DNA of 64,000 bases from Petrolisthes cinctipes (taxonomy: Eukaryota; Arthropoda; Malacostraca; Decapoda; Porcellanidae). Position numbers and translations under genes: made by a program. The DNA lies in contig JAWQEG010000082.1 in NCBI GenBank assembly GCA_033782935.1, forward strand, positions 1,984,001 to 2,048,000, in the 5' to 3' direction. Shown here piece after piece: positions 25,501-38,140 of the stretch (positions within the stretch are counted from its first letter, which is position 1; each line of letters opens with the position of its first letter). The notes below the pieces were generated by a model. That model saw only the letters and a list, made by a program, of their open reading frames with translations. It made no database searches and was not told the DNA's origin.

Positions 25501-27353
25501 ATCGCTTCTGGAACCCCAAAATATTGAATTTTCGGGTGTTTTGAGCCTGAATTTGAGATATTAACAGGTACTGAAGATGCATGCACATATCGACTTTTGG
25601 GCACCTAAAATATCGATTTTGAGCATGTTTTGGGTCTGTATCTTGAAAACATTCTAACTAGGAGTAGGCATGTGCAGATCGCTTCTAGGACCCAAAAGAA
25701 ACGAATTTTCGGGTGTTTTGAGCCTGAATTTGAGAGATATAAAAGGGTTCAGAAAATGCATGCACATATAGACTTTGGACACTTAAAATATCGAATTTTA
25801 GCATATTTTGAGCCTATATTTTGAAGACATTCTAGCACTGAGTAGGCATATACAGATCGCTTCTGGGACCCAAAAATATCGAATTTTCAGGTGTTTCGAG
25901 GTTGAATTTGAGATATAAACGTGTGCAGAAGATAAATACACATATAGACTTTGGGCACCTAAAATATCGATTTTCACCATGTTTTGGGCCTATATCTGAG
26001 TAGGCATGTACAGATCGCTTCTGGGACCCCAAAATATCGAATTTTCGGGTGTTTTGGGCCTGAATTTGAGATATCGACTTTCGGCACCTAAAATATCGAT
26101 TTTTAGCATGTTTTGGGCCTATATTTTGAAAATATTCTAGCACTGAGTAGGCATGTACAGATCGCTTCTGGGACTCCAAAATATCGAATTTTCGAGTGTT
26201 TTGAGCCTGAATTTGAGATATAAACAGGTACAGAAGATGCATGCACATATCGACTTTTGGGCACCTAAAATATCGATTTTGAGCATGTTTTGGGTCTGTA
26301 TCTTGAAAACATTCTAAGTAGGAGTAGGCATGTACAGATCGCTTCTAGGACCCAAAAATACAGAATTTTCGGGTGTTTTGTGAATGAATATGAGATATAA
26401 ACGGGTACAGAAGATGCATGCACATATCGACTTTGGACACTTAAAATATCGATTTTTAGCATGTTTTGAGCCTATATATTAAAAACATTCTAGCACTGAG
26501 TAGGCATGTACACATCGCTTCTGGGACCCAAAAATATCGAGTTTTTGGGTGTTTTGAGGTTGAATTTGAGATATATACGAGTTCAGAAGATGCATACACA
26601 TATAGACTTTGGGCACCTAAAATATCGATTTTCAGCATGTTTTGGGCCTGTATCTGAGTAGGCATGTACAAATCGCTTCTGGGACCCGAAAATATTTAAT
26701 TTTCGTGTGTTTGGAGCCTGAATTTGAAATATAAACGGGTACAGAAGATGCATGCACATATCGACTTTTGGGAACCTAAAAGATCGATTTTCAGTATGTT
26801 TTGGGCCTGTATTTTGAAAATACTCTATCACGGAGTAGGCATGTACAGTTCGCTTCTGGGACCCCAAAATATCGAATTTTCGGGTGTTTTGGGCCTGAAT
26901 TTGATATATCGACTTTGGGCACCTAAAATATCGATTCTAGCATGTTTTTGAGCCTATATTTTGAAAACATTCTAGCACTGAGTAAGCATGTACAGATCGC
27001 TTCTGGGACCCAAAAATATCGAATTTTCGGGTGTTTGGAGCCTGAATTTGAGATATAAACGGGTGCAGAAGATGCATGCACATATCGACTTTTGGGCACC
27101 TAAAATATCGATTTTCTGTATGTTTTGGGCCTGTATTTTAAAATTACTCTAATACGGAGTAGGCATGTACAGATCGCTTCTGAGACCCCAAAATATCGAA
27201 TTTTCAGGTGTTTTGGGCCTGAATTTAAGATATCGACTTTGGGCACCTTAAATATCGATTTTTAGCATGTTTTGGGCCTATATTTTGAAAATATTCTAGC
27301 ACTCAGTAGGCATGTAAAGATCGCTTCTGGGACCCCAAAATATCGAATTTTCG

Positions 27354-27366
27354 TTTTTTTTTTTTT
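27354..27366. repeat. Expanded T13 tract within a monomer
   Basis: AATTTTCGGGTGTTTTGAGCC is replaced by AATTTTCG followed by 13 T and AGCACG. Shorter forms of the same lineage occur at 12659-12666 (T8), 19723-19730 (T8), 24040-24048 (T9) and near 28530 and 35130. This is homopolymer instability within one monomer lineage. Confidence 0.75.
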
Positions 27367-28980
27367 AGCACGAATTTGAGATATAAAGGGTACAGAAAAT
27401 GCATGCACATATTGACTTTGGGCACCTAAAATATCGATTTTCAGCATGTTTTGGCCCTGTATTTTGAAAATATTCTAACACGGAGTAGGCATGTACAGAT
27501 CGCTTCTAGGACCCAAAAAAAACGAATTTTCGGGTGTTTGCAGCCTGAATTTGAGATATAAACGGGTACAGAAGATGCATGCACATATCGACTTTGGACA
27601 CTTAAAATATCGATTTTTAGCATGTTTTGAGCCTATATTTTGAAAACATTCTAGCACTAAGTAGGAATTTACAGATCACTTCTAGGACCCCCAAATATCG
27701 AATTTTCGGGTGTTGTGAGCCTGAGTTTGAGTTATAAACGGGTACAGAAGATGCATTCACATATCGACATTTGGGCACCTAAAAGATCGATTTTTAGTAT
27801 GTTTTGGGCCTGTATTTTGAAAATACTCTAACACGGAGTAGGCATGTACAGTTCGCTTCTGGGACCCCAAAATATCGAATTTTCGTTTGTTTTGGGCCTG
27901 AATTTGAGATATCGACTTTGGGCACCAAAAATATCGATTTTTAGCATGTTTTGGGCCTATATTTTAAAAATATTTTAGTACTAAGTAGGCATGTACAGAT
28001 CACTTCTGGGACCCCAAAATATCGTATTTTCGGGTGTTTTGAGCCTGAATTTGAGATATAAACGTGTACAGAAGATGCATGCACGTATCGACTTTGGACA
28101 CTTAAAATATCGATTTTAGCATGTTTTTGAGCCAATATTTTAAAAACATTCTAGCTCTGAGTAGGCATGTACAGATCGCTTCTGGGACCCAAAAATATCG
28201 AATTTTCGGTGTTTGGAGCCTGAATTTGAGATATAAACGGATGCAGAAGAAGAATGCACATATTGACTTTTGGGCACCTAAAATATCGATTTTCTGTATG
28301 TTTTGGGCCTGTATTTTGAAAATACTCTAACACGGAGTAGGCATGTACAGATCGCTTCTTAGACCCCAAAATATCGAATTTTCGGGTGTTTATGGCCGGA
28401 ATTTGAGATATCGACTGTGGGCACATAAAATATCGATTTTTAGCATGTTTTGGGCCTATAATTTGAAAATATTCTAGCACTGAGTAGGCATGTACAGATC
28501 TCTTCTGGGACCCCAAAATATCGAATTTTCTGTTTTTTTGAGCCTGAATTTGAGATATAAACGGGTACAGAAAATGCATGCACATATTGACATTGGGCAC
28601 CTAAAATATCGATTTTTAGCATGTTTTGGGCCTGTATTTTGAAAATACTCTAACACGGAGTAGGCATGTACAGATCACTTCTGGAACCCCAAAATATCGA
28701 ATTTTCGGGTGTTTCGAACCTGAATTTGAGATATAAACGGGTACAGAAGATGCATGTACATATCGACTTTGGACACTTAAAATATCGATTTTTAGCATGT
28801 TTTGAGCCTATATTTTGAAAACATTCTAGCACTAAGTAGGTATTTACAGATCACTTCTTGGACCCCAAAATATAGAATTTTCGGGTGTTGTGAGCCTGAA
28901 TTTGAGATATAAACGGGAACAGAAGATGCATTAACATATCGACTTTTGGGCACCTAAAAGATTGATTTTTAGTATGTTTT

Positions 28981-30165
28981 GGGCCTGTATTTTGAAAATA
29001 TTCTAACACGGAGTAGGCAAGTTCGGATCGCTTCTGGGACCCCAAAATATCAAATTTAGGGTGTTTTGTGTCTAAATTTGAGATATAGACTTTAGGCACC
29101 TAAAATATCTATTTTCAGCATGTTTTGGTCCTATATTTTGAAAATATTCTAGCACTGAATAGGCATGTACACATCGCTTCTGGGAACCAAAAATATCGAA
29201 TTTTCAGGTGTTTTGAGGTTGAATTTGGGATATAAACGGGTGCAGAAGATGCATACACATATTGACTTTGGGCACATAAAATATCGATTTTCAGCATGTT
29301 TTGGGCCTGCATCTTAGTAGGCATGTACAGATCGCTTCTGGGACCCCAAAATATCGAATTTTTGGGTGTTTTGGGCTTGAATTTGAGATATCGACTTTGT
29401 GCACATAAAATATCGATTTTTAGCATATTTTGGGCCTATATTTTGAAAATATTTTAGCACTAAGTAGGCATGTACAGATCACTTCTGGGACCCCAAAATA
29501 TCGAATTTTCGGGTGTTTTGAGCCTAAATTTGAGATATAAACGGGTACAGAAGATGCATGCACGTATCGACTTAGGACACTTAAATTATCGATTTAAGCA
29601 TGTTTATGAGCCTATATTTTGAAAACATTCTAGCACTGAGTAGACATGTACAGATCGCTTCTGGGACCCAAAAATATCGAATTTTCGGGTGTTTGGAGCC
29701 TGAATTTGAGATATAAACGGGTACAGAAGATGCATTCACATATCGACTTTTGGGCACCTAAAAGATCGATTTTTAGTATGTTTTGGGTCTGTATTTTGAA
29801 AATACTCTAACACGGAGTAGGCATGTACTGTTCGCTTCTGGGACCCCAAAATATCGAATTTTCGGGTGTTTTGGGCTTGAATTTGAGGTATCGACTTTGG
29901 GCACCTAAAATATCGATTTTTAGCATGTTTTGGGCCTAAATTTTGAAATTATTTTAGCACTAAGTAGGCATGTACAGATCACTTCTGGGACCCCAAAATA
30001 TCGAATTTTCCGGTGTATTAAGCCTGAATTTGAGATATAAATGGGTACAGAAGATGCATACACATATTGACTTTGGGCACCTAAAATATCAATTTTCAGC
30101 ATGTTTTGGGCCTGTATTTTGAAAATATTATAACACGGAGTAGGCAAGTTCAGATCGCTTTTGGG
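28981..30165. repeat. 1804-bp-offset duplicated segment, copy 1
   Basis: Matches about 30784-31969 at an offset of 1804. Shared marks are GTAGGCAAGTTC, the shortened CGAATTTAGGGTG motif with GAGATATAGACTTTAGG, GTACACATCGCTTC, and GCACGTATCGACTTAGGAC. Confidence 0.8.
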
Positions 30166-30599
30166 ACCCCAAAATATCGAATTTTCGGGTGTTTGGAGCC
30201 TGAATTTGAAATATAAACGGGTACAGAAGATGCATGCACATATTGACTTTGGACACTTAAAATATCGATTTTTAGCATGTTTTGAGCCTATATTTAGAAA
30301 ACATTCTAGCACTAAGTAGGCATTTACAGATCACTTCTTGGACCCCAAAATATCGAATTTTCGGGTGTTGTGAGCCTGAATTTGAGATATAAACTGGTAC
30401 AGAAGATGCATTCACATATCGACTTTTGGGCACCTTTAAAGATCGATTTTTAGTATGTTTTGGGCCTGTATTTTGAAAATACTCTAACAAGGAGTAGGCA
30501 TGCACAGTTCGCTTCTGGGACCCCAAAATATCGAATTTTCGGGTGTTTTGGGCTTGAATTTGAGATATCGACTTTGGGCACCTAAAATATCGATTTTTA

Positions 30600-33240
30600 G
30601 CATGTTTTGGGGCTATATTTTGAAAATATTTTAGCACTAAGTAGGCATGTACAGATCACTTCTGGGACCCCAAAATATCGAATTTTCGGGTGTTTTAAGC
30701 CTGAATTTGAGATATAAACGGGTACAGAAAATGCATACACATATTGACTTTGGTCACCTAAAATATTAATTTTCAGCATGTCTTAGGCCTGTATTTTAAA
30801 AATATTCTAACACGGAGTAGGCAAGTTCAGATCGCTTCTGGGACCCTAAAATATCGAATTTAGGGTGTTTTGGGTCTAAATTTGAGATATAGATTTTAGG
30901 CAACTAAAATATCGATTTTTAGCATGTTTTGGTCCAATATTTTGAAAATATTCTAGCACTGAGTAGGCATGTACACATCGCTTCTAAGAACCAAAAATAT
31001 CGAATTTTCGTGTGTTTTGAGGTTGAATTTGGGATATAAACGGGTGCAGAAGATGCATACACATATTGACTTTGGGCACATAAAATATCGATTTTCAGCA
31101 TGTTTTGGGCCTGCATCTGAGTAAGCATGTACAGATCGCTTCTGGGACCCCAAAATATCGAATTTTTGGGTGTTTTGGGCTTGAATTTGAGATATCGACT
31201 TTGGGCACCTAAAATATCGATTTTTAGCATGTTTTGGGCCTATATTTTGAAAATATTTTAGCACTAAGTAGGCATGTACAGATCACTTCTGGGACCCCAA
31301 AATATCGAATTTTCGGGTGTTTTGAGCCTGAATTTGAGATATAAACGGGTACAGAAGATGCATGCACGTATCGACTTAGGACACTTAAAATATCGATTTT
31401 AGCATGTTTTTGAGCCTATATTTTGAAAACATTCTAGCACTGAGTAGACATGTACAGATCGCTTCTGGGACCCAAAAATATCGAATTTTCGGGTGTTTGG
31501 AGCCTGAATTTGAGATATAAACGGGTACAGAAGATGCATTCACATATCGACTTTTGGGCACCTAAAAGATCGATTTTTAGAATGTTTTGGGCCTGTATTT
31601 TGAAAATACTCTAACACGGAGTAGGCATGTACAGTTCGCTTCTGGGACCCCAAAATATCGAATTTTCGGGTGTTTTGGGCTTGAATTTGAGATATCGACT
31701 TTGGGCACCTTAAATATCGATTTTTAGCATGTTTTGGGCCTATATTTTGAAAATATTTTAGCACTAAGTAGGCATGTACAGATCACTTCTGGGACCCCAA
31801 AATATCGAATTTTCGGGTGTTTTAAGCCTGAATTTGAGATATAAATGGGTACAGAAGATGCATACACATATTGACTTTGGTCACCTAAAATATCAATTTT
31901 CAGCATGTTTTGGGCCTGTATTTTGAAAATATTCTAACACGGAGTAGGCAAGTTCAGATCGCTTCTGGGACCCCAAAATATCGAATTTAGGGTGTTTTGG
32001 GTCTAAATTTGAGATATAGACTTTAGGCACCTAAAATATCGATTTTTAGCATGTTTTGGTCCTATATTTTGAAAATATTCTAGCACTGAGTAGGCATGTA
32101 CACATCGCTTCTGGGAACCAAAAATATCGAATTTTCGGGTGTTTTGAGGTTGAATTTGGGATAAAAACGGGTGCAGAAGATGCATACACATATTGACCGT
32201 GGGGAACTAAAATATCGATTTTCAGCATGTTTTGGGCCTGCATCTGAGTAGGCATGTACAGATCGCTTCTGGGACCCCAAAATATCGAATTTTTGGGTGT
32301 TTTGGGCTTGAATTTGAGATATCGACTTTGGGCACCTAAAATATCGATTTTTAGCATGTTTTGGGCCTATATTTTGAAAATATTTTAGCACTAAGTAGGC
32401 ATGTACAGATCGCTTCTGGGACCCCAAAATATCGAATTTTCGGGTGTTTCGAACCTGAATTTGAGATATAAACGGGTACAGAAGATGCATGCACATATCG
32501 ACTTTGGACACCTAAAATATCGATTTTTAGCATGTTTTGAGCCTATATTTTGAAAACATTCTAGCACTAAGTAGGCATTTACAGATCACTTCTGGGACCC
32601 CAAAATATCAAATTTTCGGGTGTTGTGAGCCTGAATTTGAGATATAAACGGGAACAGAAGATGCATTCACATATCGACTTTTGGGCACCTAAAAGATCGA
32701 TTTTTAGTATGTTTTAGGCCTGTATTTTGAAAATACTCTAAAACGGAGTAGGCATGTACAGTTCGCTTGTGGGACCCCAAAATATCGAATTTTCGGGTGT
32801 TTTAAGCCTGAATTTGAGATATAAACGGGTAAAGAAGATGCATACACATATTGACTTTGGTCACCTAAAATATCAATTTTCAGCATGTCTTCGGCCTGTA
32901 TTTTGAAAATATTCTAGCACGGAGTAGGCAAGTTCAGATCGCTTCTGGGACCCCAAAATATCGAATTTAGGGTGTTTTAGGTCTAAATTTGAGATATAGA
33001 CTTTAGGCACCTAAAATATCGATTTTCAGCATGTTTTGGTCCTATATTTTGAAAATATTCTAGCACTGAGTAGGCATGTACACATCGCTTCTGGGAACCA
33101 AAAATATCGAATTTTCGGGAGTTTTGAGGTTGAATTTGGGATATAAACGTGTGCAGAAGATGCATACACATATTGACTTTGGGCACCTAAAATATCGATT
33201 TTCAGCATGTTTTGGGCCTGCATCTGAGTAGGCATGTACA
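30600..33240. repeat. 1127/980-bp spaced repeat series
   Basis: The GTAGGCAAGTTC box followed by the shortened CGAATTTAGGGTG motif occurs at about 30817, 31944 and 32924, giving spacings of 1127 and 980 bp. Sequence between 30600 and 31260 matches 31727-32390. The family recurs at about 35433-36170. Confidence 0.82.
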
Positions 33241-36200
33241 GATCGCTTCTGGGACCCCAAAATATCGAATTTTTGGGTGTTTGGAGCCTAAATTTGAGAT
33301 ATAATCGGGTACAGAAGATGCATGCACATATTGACTTTGGACACTTAAAATATCGATTTTTAGCATGTTTTGAGCCTATATTTAGAAAACATTCTAGAAC
33401 TAAGTAGGCATTTACAGATCACTTCTGGGACCCCAAAATATCGAATTTTCGGGTGTTTTGAGCCTGAATTTGAGATATAAACGGGTACAGAAGATGCATG
33501 CACGTATCGACTTAGGACACTTAAAATATCGATTTTAGCATGTTTTTGAGCCTATATTTTGAAAAAATTCTAGCACTGAGTAGACATGTACAGATCGCTT
33601 CTGGGACCCAAAAATATCGAATTTTCGGGTGTTTGGAGCCTGAATTTGAGATATAATCGGGTACAGAAGATGCATGCACATATTGACTTTGGACACTTAA
33701 AATATCGATTTTTAGCATGTTTTGAGCCTATATTTAGAAAACATTCTAGAACTAAGTAGGCATTTACAGATCACTTCTTTGACCCCAAAATATCGAATTT
33801 TCGGGTGTTGTGAGCCTGAATTTGAGATATAAACTGGTACAGAAGATGCAATCACATATCGACTTTTGGGCACTTTTAAAGATCGATTTTTAGTATGTTT
33901 TGGGCCTGTATTTTAAAAAAACTCTAACACGGAGTAGGCATGTACAGATCGCTTCTGAGACCCCAAAATATCGAATTTTCGGGTGTTTTAGGCCGGAATT
34001 TGAGATATCGACTGTGGGCACATAAAATATCGATTTTTAGCATGTTTTAGGCCTATATTTTGAAAATATTCTAGCACTGAGTAGGCATGTACAGATCGCT
34101 TCTGGGACCCCAAAATATCGAATTTTCTGTTATTTGAGCCTGAATTTGAGATATAAACGGGTACAGAAAATGCATGCACATATTGACTTTGGACACTTAA
34201 AATATCGATTTTTAGCATGTTTTGAGCCTATATTTAGAAAACATTCTAGCACTAAGTAGGCATTTACAGATCACTTCTTGGACCCCAAAATATCGAATTT
34301 TCGGGTGTTGTGAGCCTGAATTTGAGATATAAACTGGTACAGAAGATGCATTCACATATCGACTTTTGGGCACCTTTAAAGATCGATTTTTAGTATGTTT
34401 TGGGCCTGTATTTTGAAAATACTCTAACATGGAGTAGGCATGTACAGTTCGCTTCTGGGACCCCAAAATATCGAATTTTCGGGTGTTTTGGGCCTGAATT
34501 TGAGATATCGACTTTGGGCACCTAAAATATCGATTTTTAGCATGTTTTGGGCCTATATTTTAAAAATATTTTAGCACTTAGTAGACATGTACAGATCACT
34601 TCTGGGACCCCAAAATATCGAATTTTCGGGTGTTTTGAGCCTGAATTTGAGATATAAACGTGTACAGAAGATGCATGCACTTAACGACTTTGGACACTTA
34701 AAATATCCATTTCAGCATGTTTTTGAGCCTATATTTTGAAAACATTCTAGCTCTGAGTAGGCATGTACATATCGCTTCTGGGACCCAAAAATATCGAATT
34801 TTCGGGTGTTTGGAGCCTGAATTTGAGATATAAACGGGTGCAGAAGATGAATGCACATATTGACTGTTGGGCACCTAAAATATCGATTTTCTGTATGTTT
34901 TGGGCCTGTATTTTGAAAATACTCTAACACGGAGTAGGCATGTACAGATCGCTTCTGAGACCCCAAAATATCGAATTTTCGGGTATTTTGGGCCGGAATT
35001 TGAGATATCGTCTGTGGGCACATAAAATATCGATTTTTAGCATGTTATAGGCCTATAATTTGAAAATATTCTAGCACTGAGTAGGCATGTACAGATCGCT
35101 TCTGGGACCCCAAAATATCGAATTTTCTGTTTTTTTGAGCCTGAATTTGAGATATAAACGGGTACAGAAAATGTATGCACATATTGACATTGGGCACCTA
35201 AAATATCGATTTTTAGCATGTTTTGGGCCTGTATTTTGAAAATACTCTAACACGGAGTAGGCATGTACAGATCGCTTTCGGGACCCCAAAATATCGAATT
35301 TTCGGGTGTTTCGAACCTGAATGTGAGATATAAACGGGTACAGAAGATGCATGCACGTATCGACTTTGGTTACCTAAAATATCAATTTTCAGCATGTTTT
35401 AGGCCTGTATTTTGAAAATATTCTAACACGGAGTAGGCAAGTTCAGATCGCTTCTGGTACCCCAAAATATCGAATTTAGGGTGTTTTGGGTCTAAATTTG
35501 AGATATAGACTTTAGGCACCTAAAATATCGATTTTTAGCATGTTTTGGGCCTATATTTTGAAAATATTTTAGCACTAAGTAGGCATGTACAGATCACTTC
35601 TGGGACCCCAAAATATCGAATTTTCGGGTGTTTTAAGCCTGAATTTGAGATATAAACGGGTACAGAAGATGCATACACATATTGACTTTGGTCACCTAAA
35701 ATATCAATTTTCAGCATGTTTTTGGCCTGTAATTTGAAAATATAATAACACGGAGTAGGCAAGTTCAGATCGCTTCTGGGACCCCAAAATATCGAATTTA
35801 GGGTGTTTTGGGTCTAAATTTGAGATATAGACTTTAGGCCCCTAAAATATCGATTTTTAGCATGTTTTGGTCCTATATTTTGAAAATATTCTAGCACTGA
35901 GTAGGCATGTACACATCGCTTCTGGGAACCAAAAATATCGAATTTTCGGGTGTTTTGAGGTTGAATTTGGGATATAAACGGGTGCAGAAGATGCATACAC
36001 ATATTGACTTTGGGCACATAAAATATCGATTTTCAGCATGTTTTGGGCCTGCATCTGAGTAGGCATGTACAGATCGCTTCTGGGACCCCAAAATATCGAT
36101 TTTTTGGGTGTTTTGGGCTTGATTTTGAGATACCGACTTTGGGCACCTAAAATATCGATTTTTAGCATGTTTTGGGCCTATATTTTGAAAATATTCTAGC

Positions 36201-38140
36201 ACTGAGTAGGCATGTACAGATCGCTTCTGGGATCCCAAAATATCGAATTTTCGGGTGTTTTGAGCCTGAATTTGAGATATAAACGGGTACAGAAGATGCA
36301 TGCACATATCGACTTTGGACACTTAAAATATCGATTTGAGCATGTTTTTGAGCCTATATTTTGAAAACATTCTAGCACTGAGTATGCATGTACAGATTGC
36401 TTCTGGGACCCAAAAATATAGAATTTTAGGGTGTTTTGAGCCTGAATTTGAGATTTAAACGGGTACAGAAGACGCATACACATATTGACTTTGGGCACAT
36501 AAAATATCGATTTTCAGCATGTTTTAGGCCTGCATCTGAGTAGGCATGTACAGATCGCTTCTGGGACCCCAAAATATTGAATTTTCGGGTGTTTTGAGCC
36601 TGAATTTGAGATATAAACGGGTACAGAAGATGCATGCACATATCGACTTTGGACACTTAAAATATCGATTTTTAGCATGTTTTGAGCCTATATTTTGAAA
36701 ATATTCTAGAACTGAGTAGGCATGTACAGATCGCTTCTGGAACCCAAAAATATCGAATTTTCGGGTGTTTTGAGGTTGAATTTGGGATATAAACGGGTGT
36801 AGAAGATGCATACACATATAGATTTTGGGCACATAAAATATCGATTTTCAGCATGTTTTGGGCCTGCATCTGAGTAGGCATGTACAGATCGCTTCTGGGA
36901 CCCCAAAATATAGAATTTTCGGGTGTTTGGAGCCTAAATTTGAGATATAAACGGGTACAGAAGATGCATGCACATATCGAGTTTTGGGCACCTAAAATAT
37001 CGATTTTCTGTATGTTTTGGGCCTGTATTTTGAAAATACTCTAACACGGAGTAGGCATGTACAGTTCGCTTCTGGGACCCCAAAATATCGATTTTTCGGG
37101 TGTTTTGGGCCTGAATTTGGGCACCTAAAATATCGATTTTTAGCTTTTTTTGGGCCTATATTTTCAAAATATTCTAGCACTAAGTAGGCATGTACAGATC
37201 ACTATTGGGACCCCAAAATATCGAATTTTTGGGTGTTTTGAGCCTGAATTTGAGATATAACCGGGTACAGAAGATGCTTCCGCATATCGACTTTTAAGCA
37301 CCTAAAAGATCGATTTTCACTATGTTTTGGGCCTGTATTTTGAAAATACTATGACACGAAATAGACGTGTAAAGTTCGCTTGTGGGACCCCAAAATATCG
37401 AATTTTCGGGTGTCTTGGGCCTGAATTTGAGATATTGACTTTGGGCACCTAAAATATCGATTTTTAGCATGTTTTGGGCCTATATTTTGAAAATATTCTA
37501 GCACTGAATAGGCATGTACAGATCGCTTTTGGGACCCCAAAATATCGAATTTTTGGGTGTTTTGAGCATGAATTTGAGATATAGACTTTAGGCACCTAAA
37601 ATATCGATTTTTAGCATGTTTTGGGATTATATTTTGAAAATTTTCTATCACTGAGTAGGCATGTACAGATCGCTTCTGGGACCCAAAAATATCGAATTTT
37701 CGGGTATTTTGAGGTTGAATTTGGGATATAAACGGGTGCAAAAGATGCATACAAAAAATATCGAATTTTCGGGTGTTTTGGGCCTGAATTTGAGATATCG
37801 ACTTTGGGCACCTTATATATCGATTTTTAGCATGTTTTGTGTCTATATTTTGAAAATATTCTAGCACTAAGTAGGCATGTACAGATCACTTCTAAGACCC
37901 CAAAATATTGAATTTTTCGGTGTTTTGAGCCTGAATTTGAGATATAAACGGGTACAGAAGATGCATCCACATATCGACTTTTGGGCACCTAAATGATCGA
38001 TTTTTAGTATGTTTTGGGCCTATATATTGAAAATACTCTAACACGGAGTAGGCATGTACAGATCGCTTCTGGGACGCCAAAATATCGAATTTTCGGGTGT
38101 TTTGGGCCTGAAATTGAGATATCGACTTTGGGCACCTAAA
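33241..38140. repeat. Mixed satellite segment, 33.2-38.1 kb
   Basis: Continuation of the array. Segments near 33.7 and 34.2 kb match each other and 30.3-30.6 kb. The 34.7-35.2 kb part matches 28.15-28.62 kb. The 35.4-36.2 kb part belongs to the CGAATTTAGGGTG family. Near 37750 a larger deletion joins ATGCATACA to AAAAATATCGAATTTTC. The last few hundred bases show the 324-bp dimer period that leads into the 5352-bp unit. No gene is seen. Confidence 0.78.

Larger units (their letters stand above)
16046..28980. repeat. Satellite segment with 1.3-3.1 kb interspersed duplicated units
   Basis: Blocks of several monomers recur at different spacings. About 20694-21130, 22004-22450 and 25142-25588 match each other (offsets 1310 and 3138) and also 17688-18134. 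About 21341-21523, 22661-22843 and 25798-25980 match. About 18959-19156, 23275-23472 and 26265-26462 match. The order of blocks is conserved but their number differs, as expected from repeated unequal exchange. I see no gene. Confidence 0.8.
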
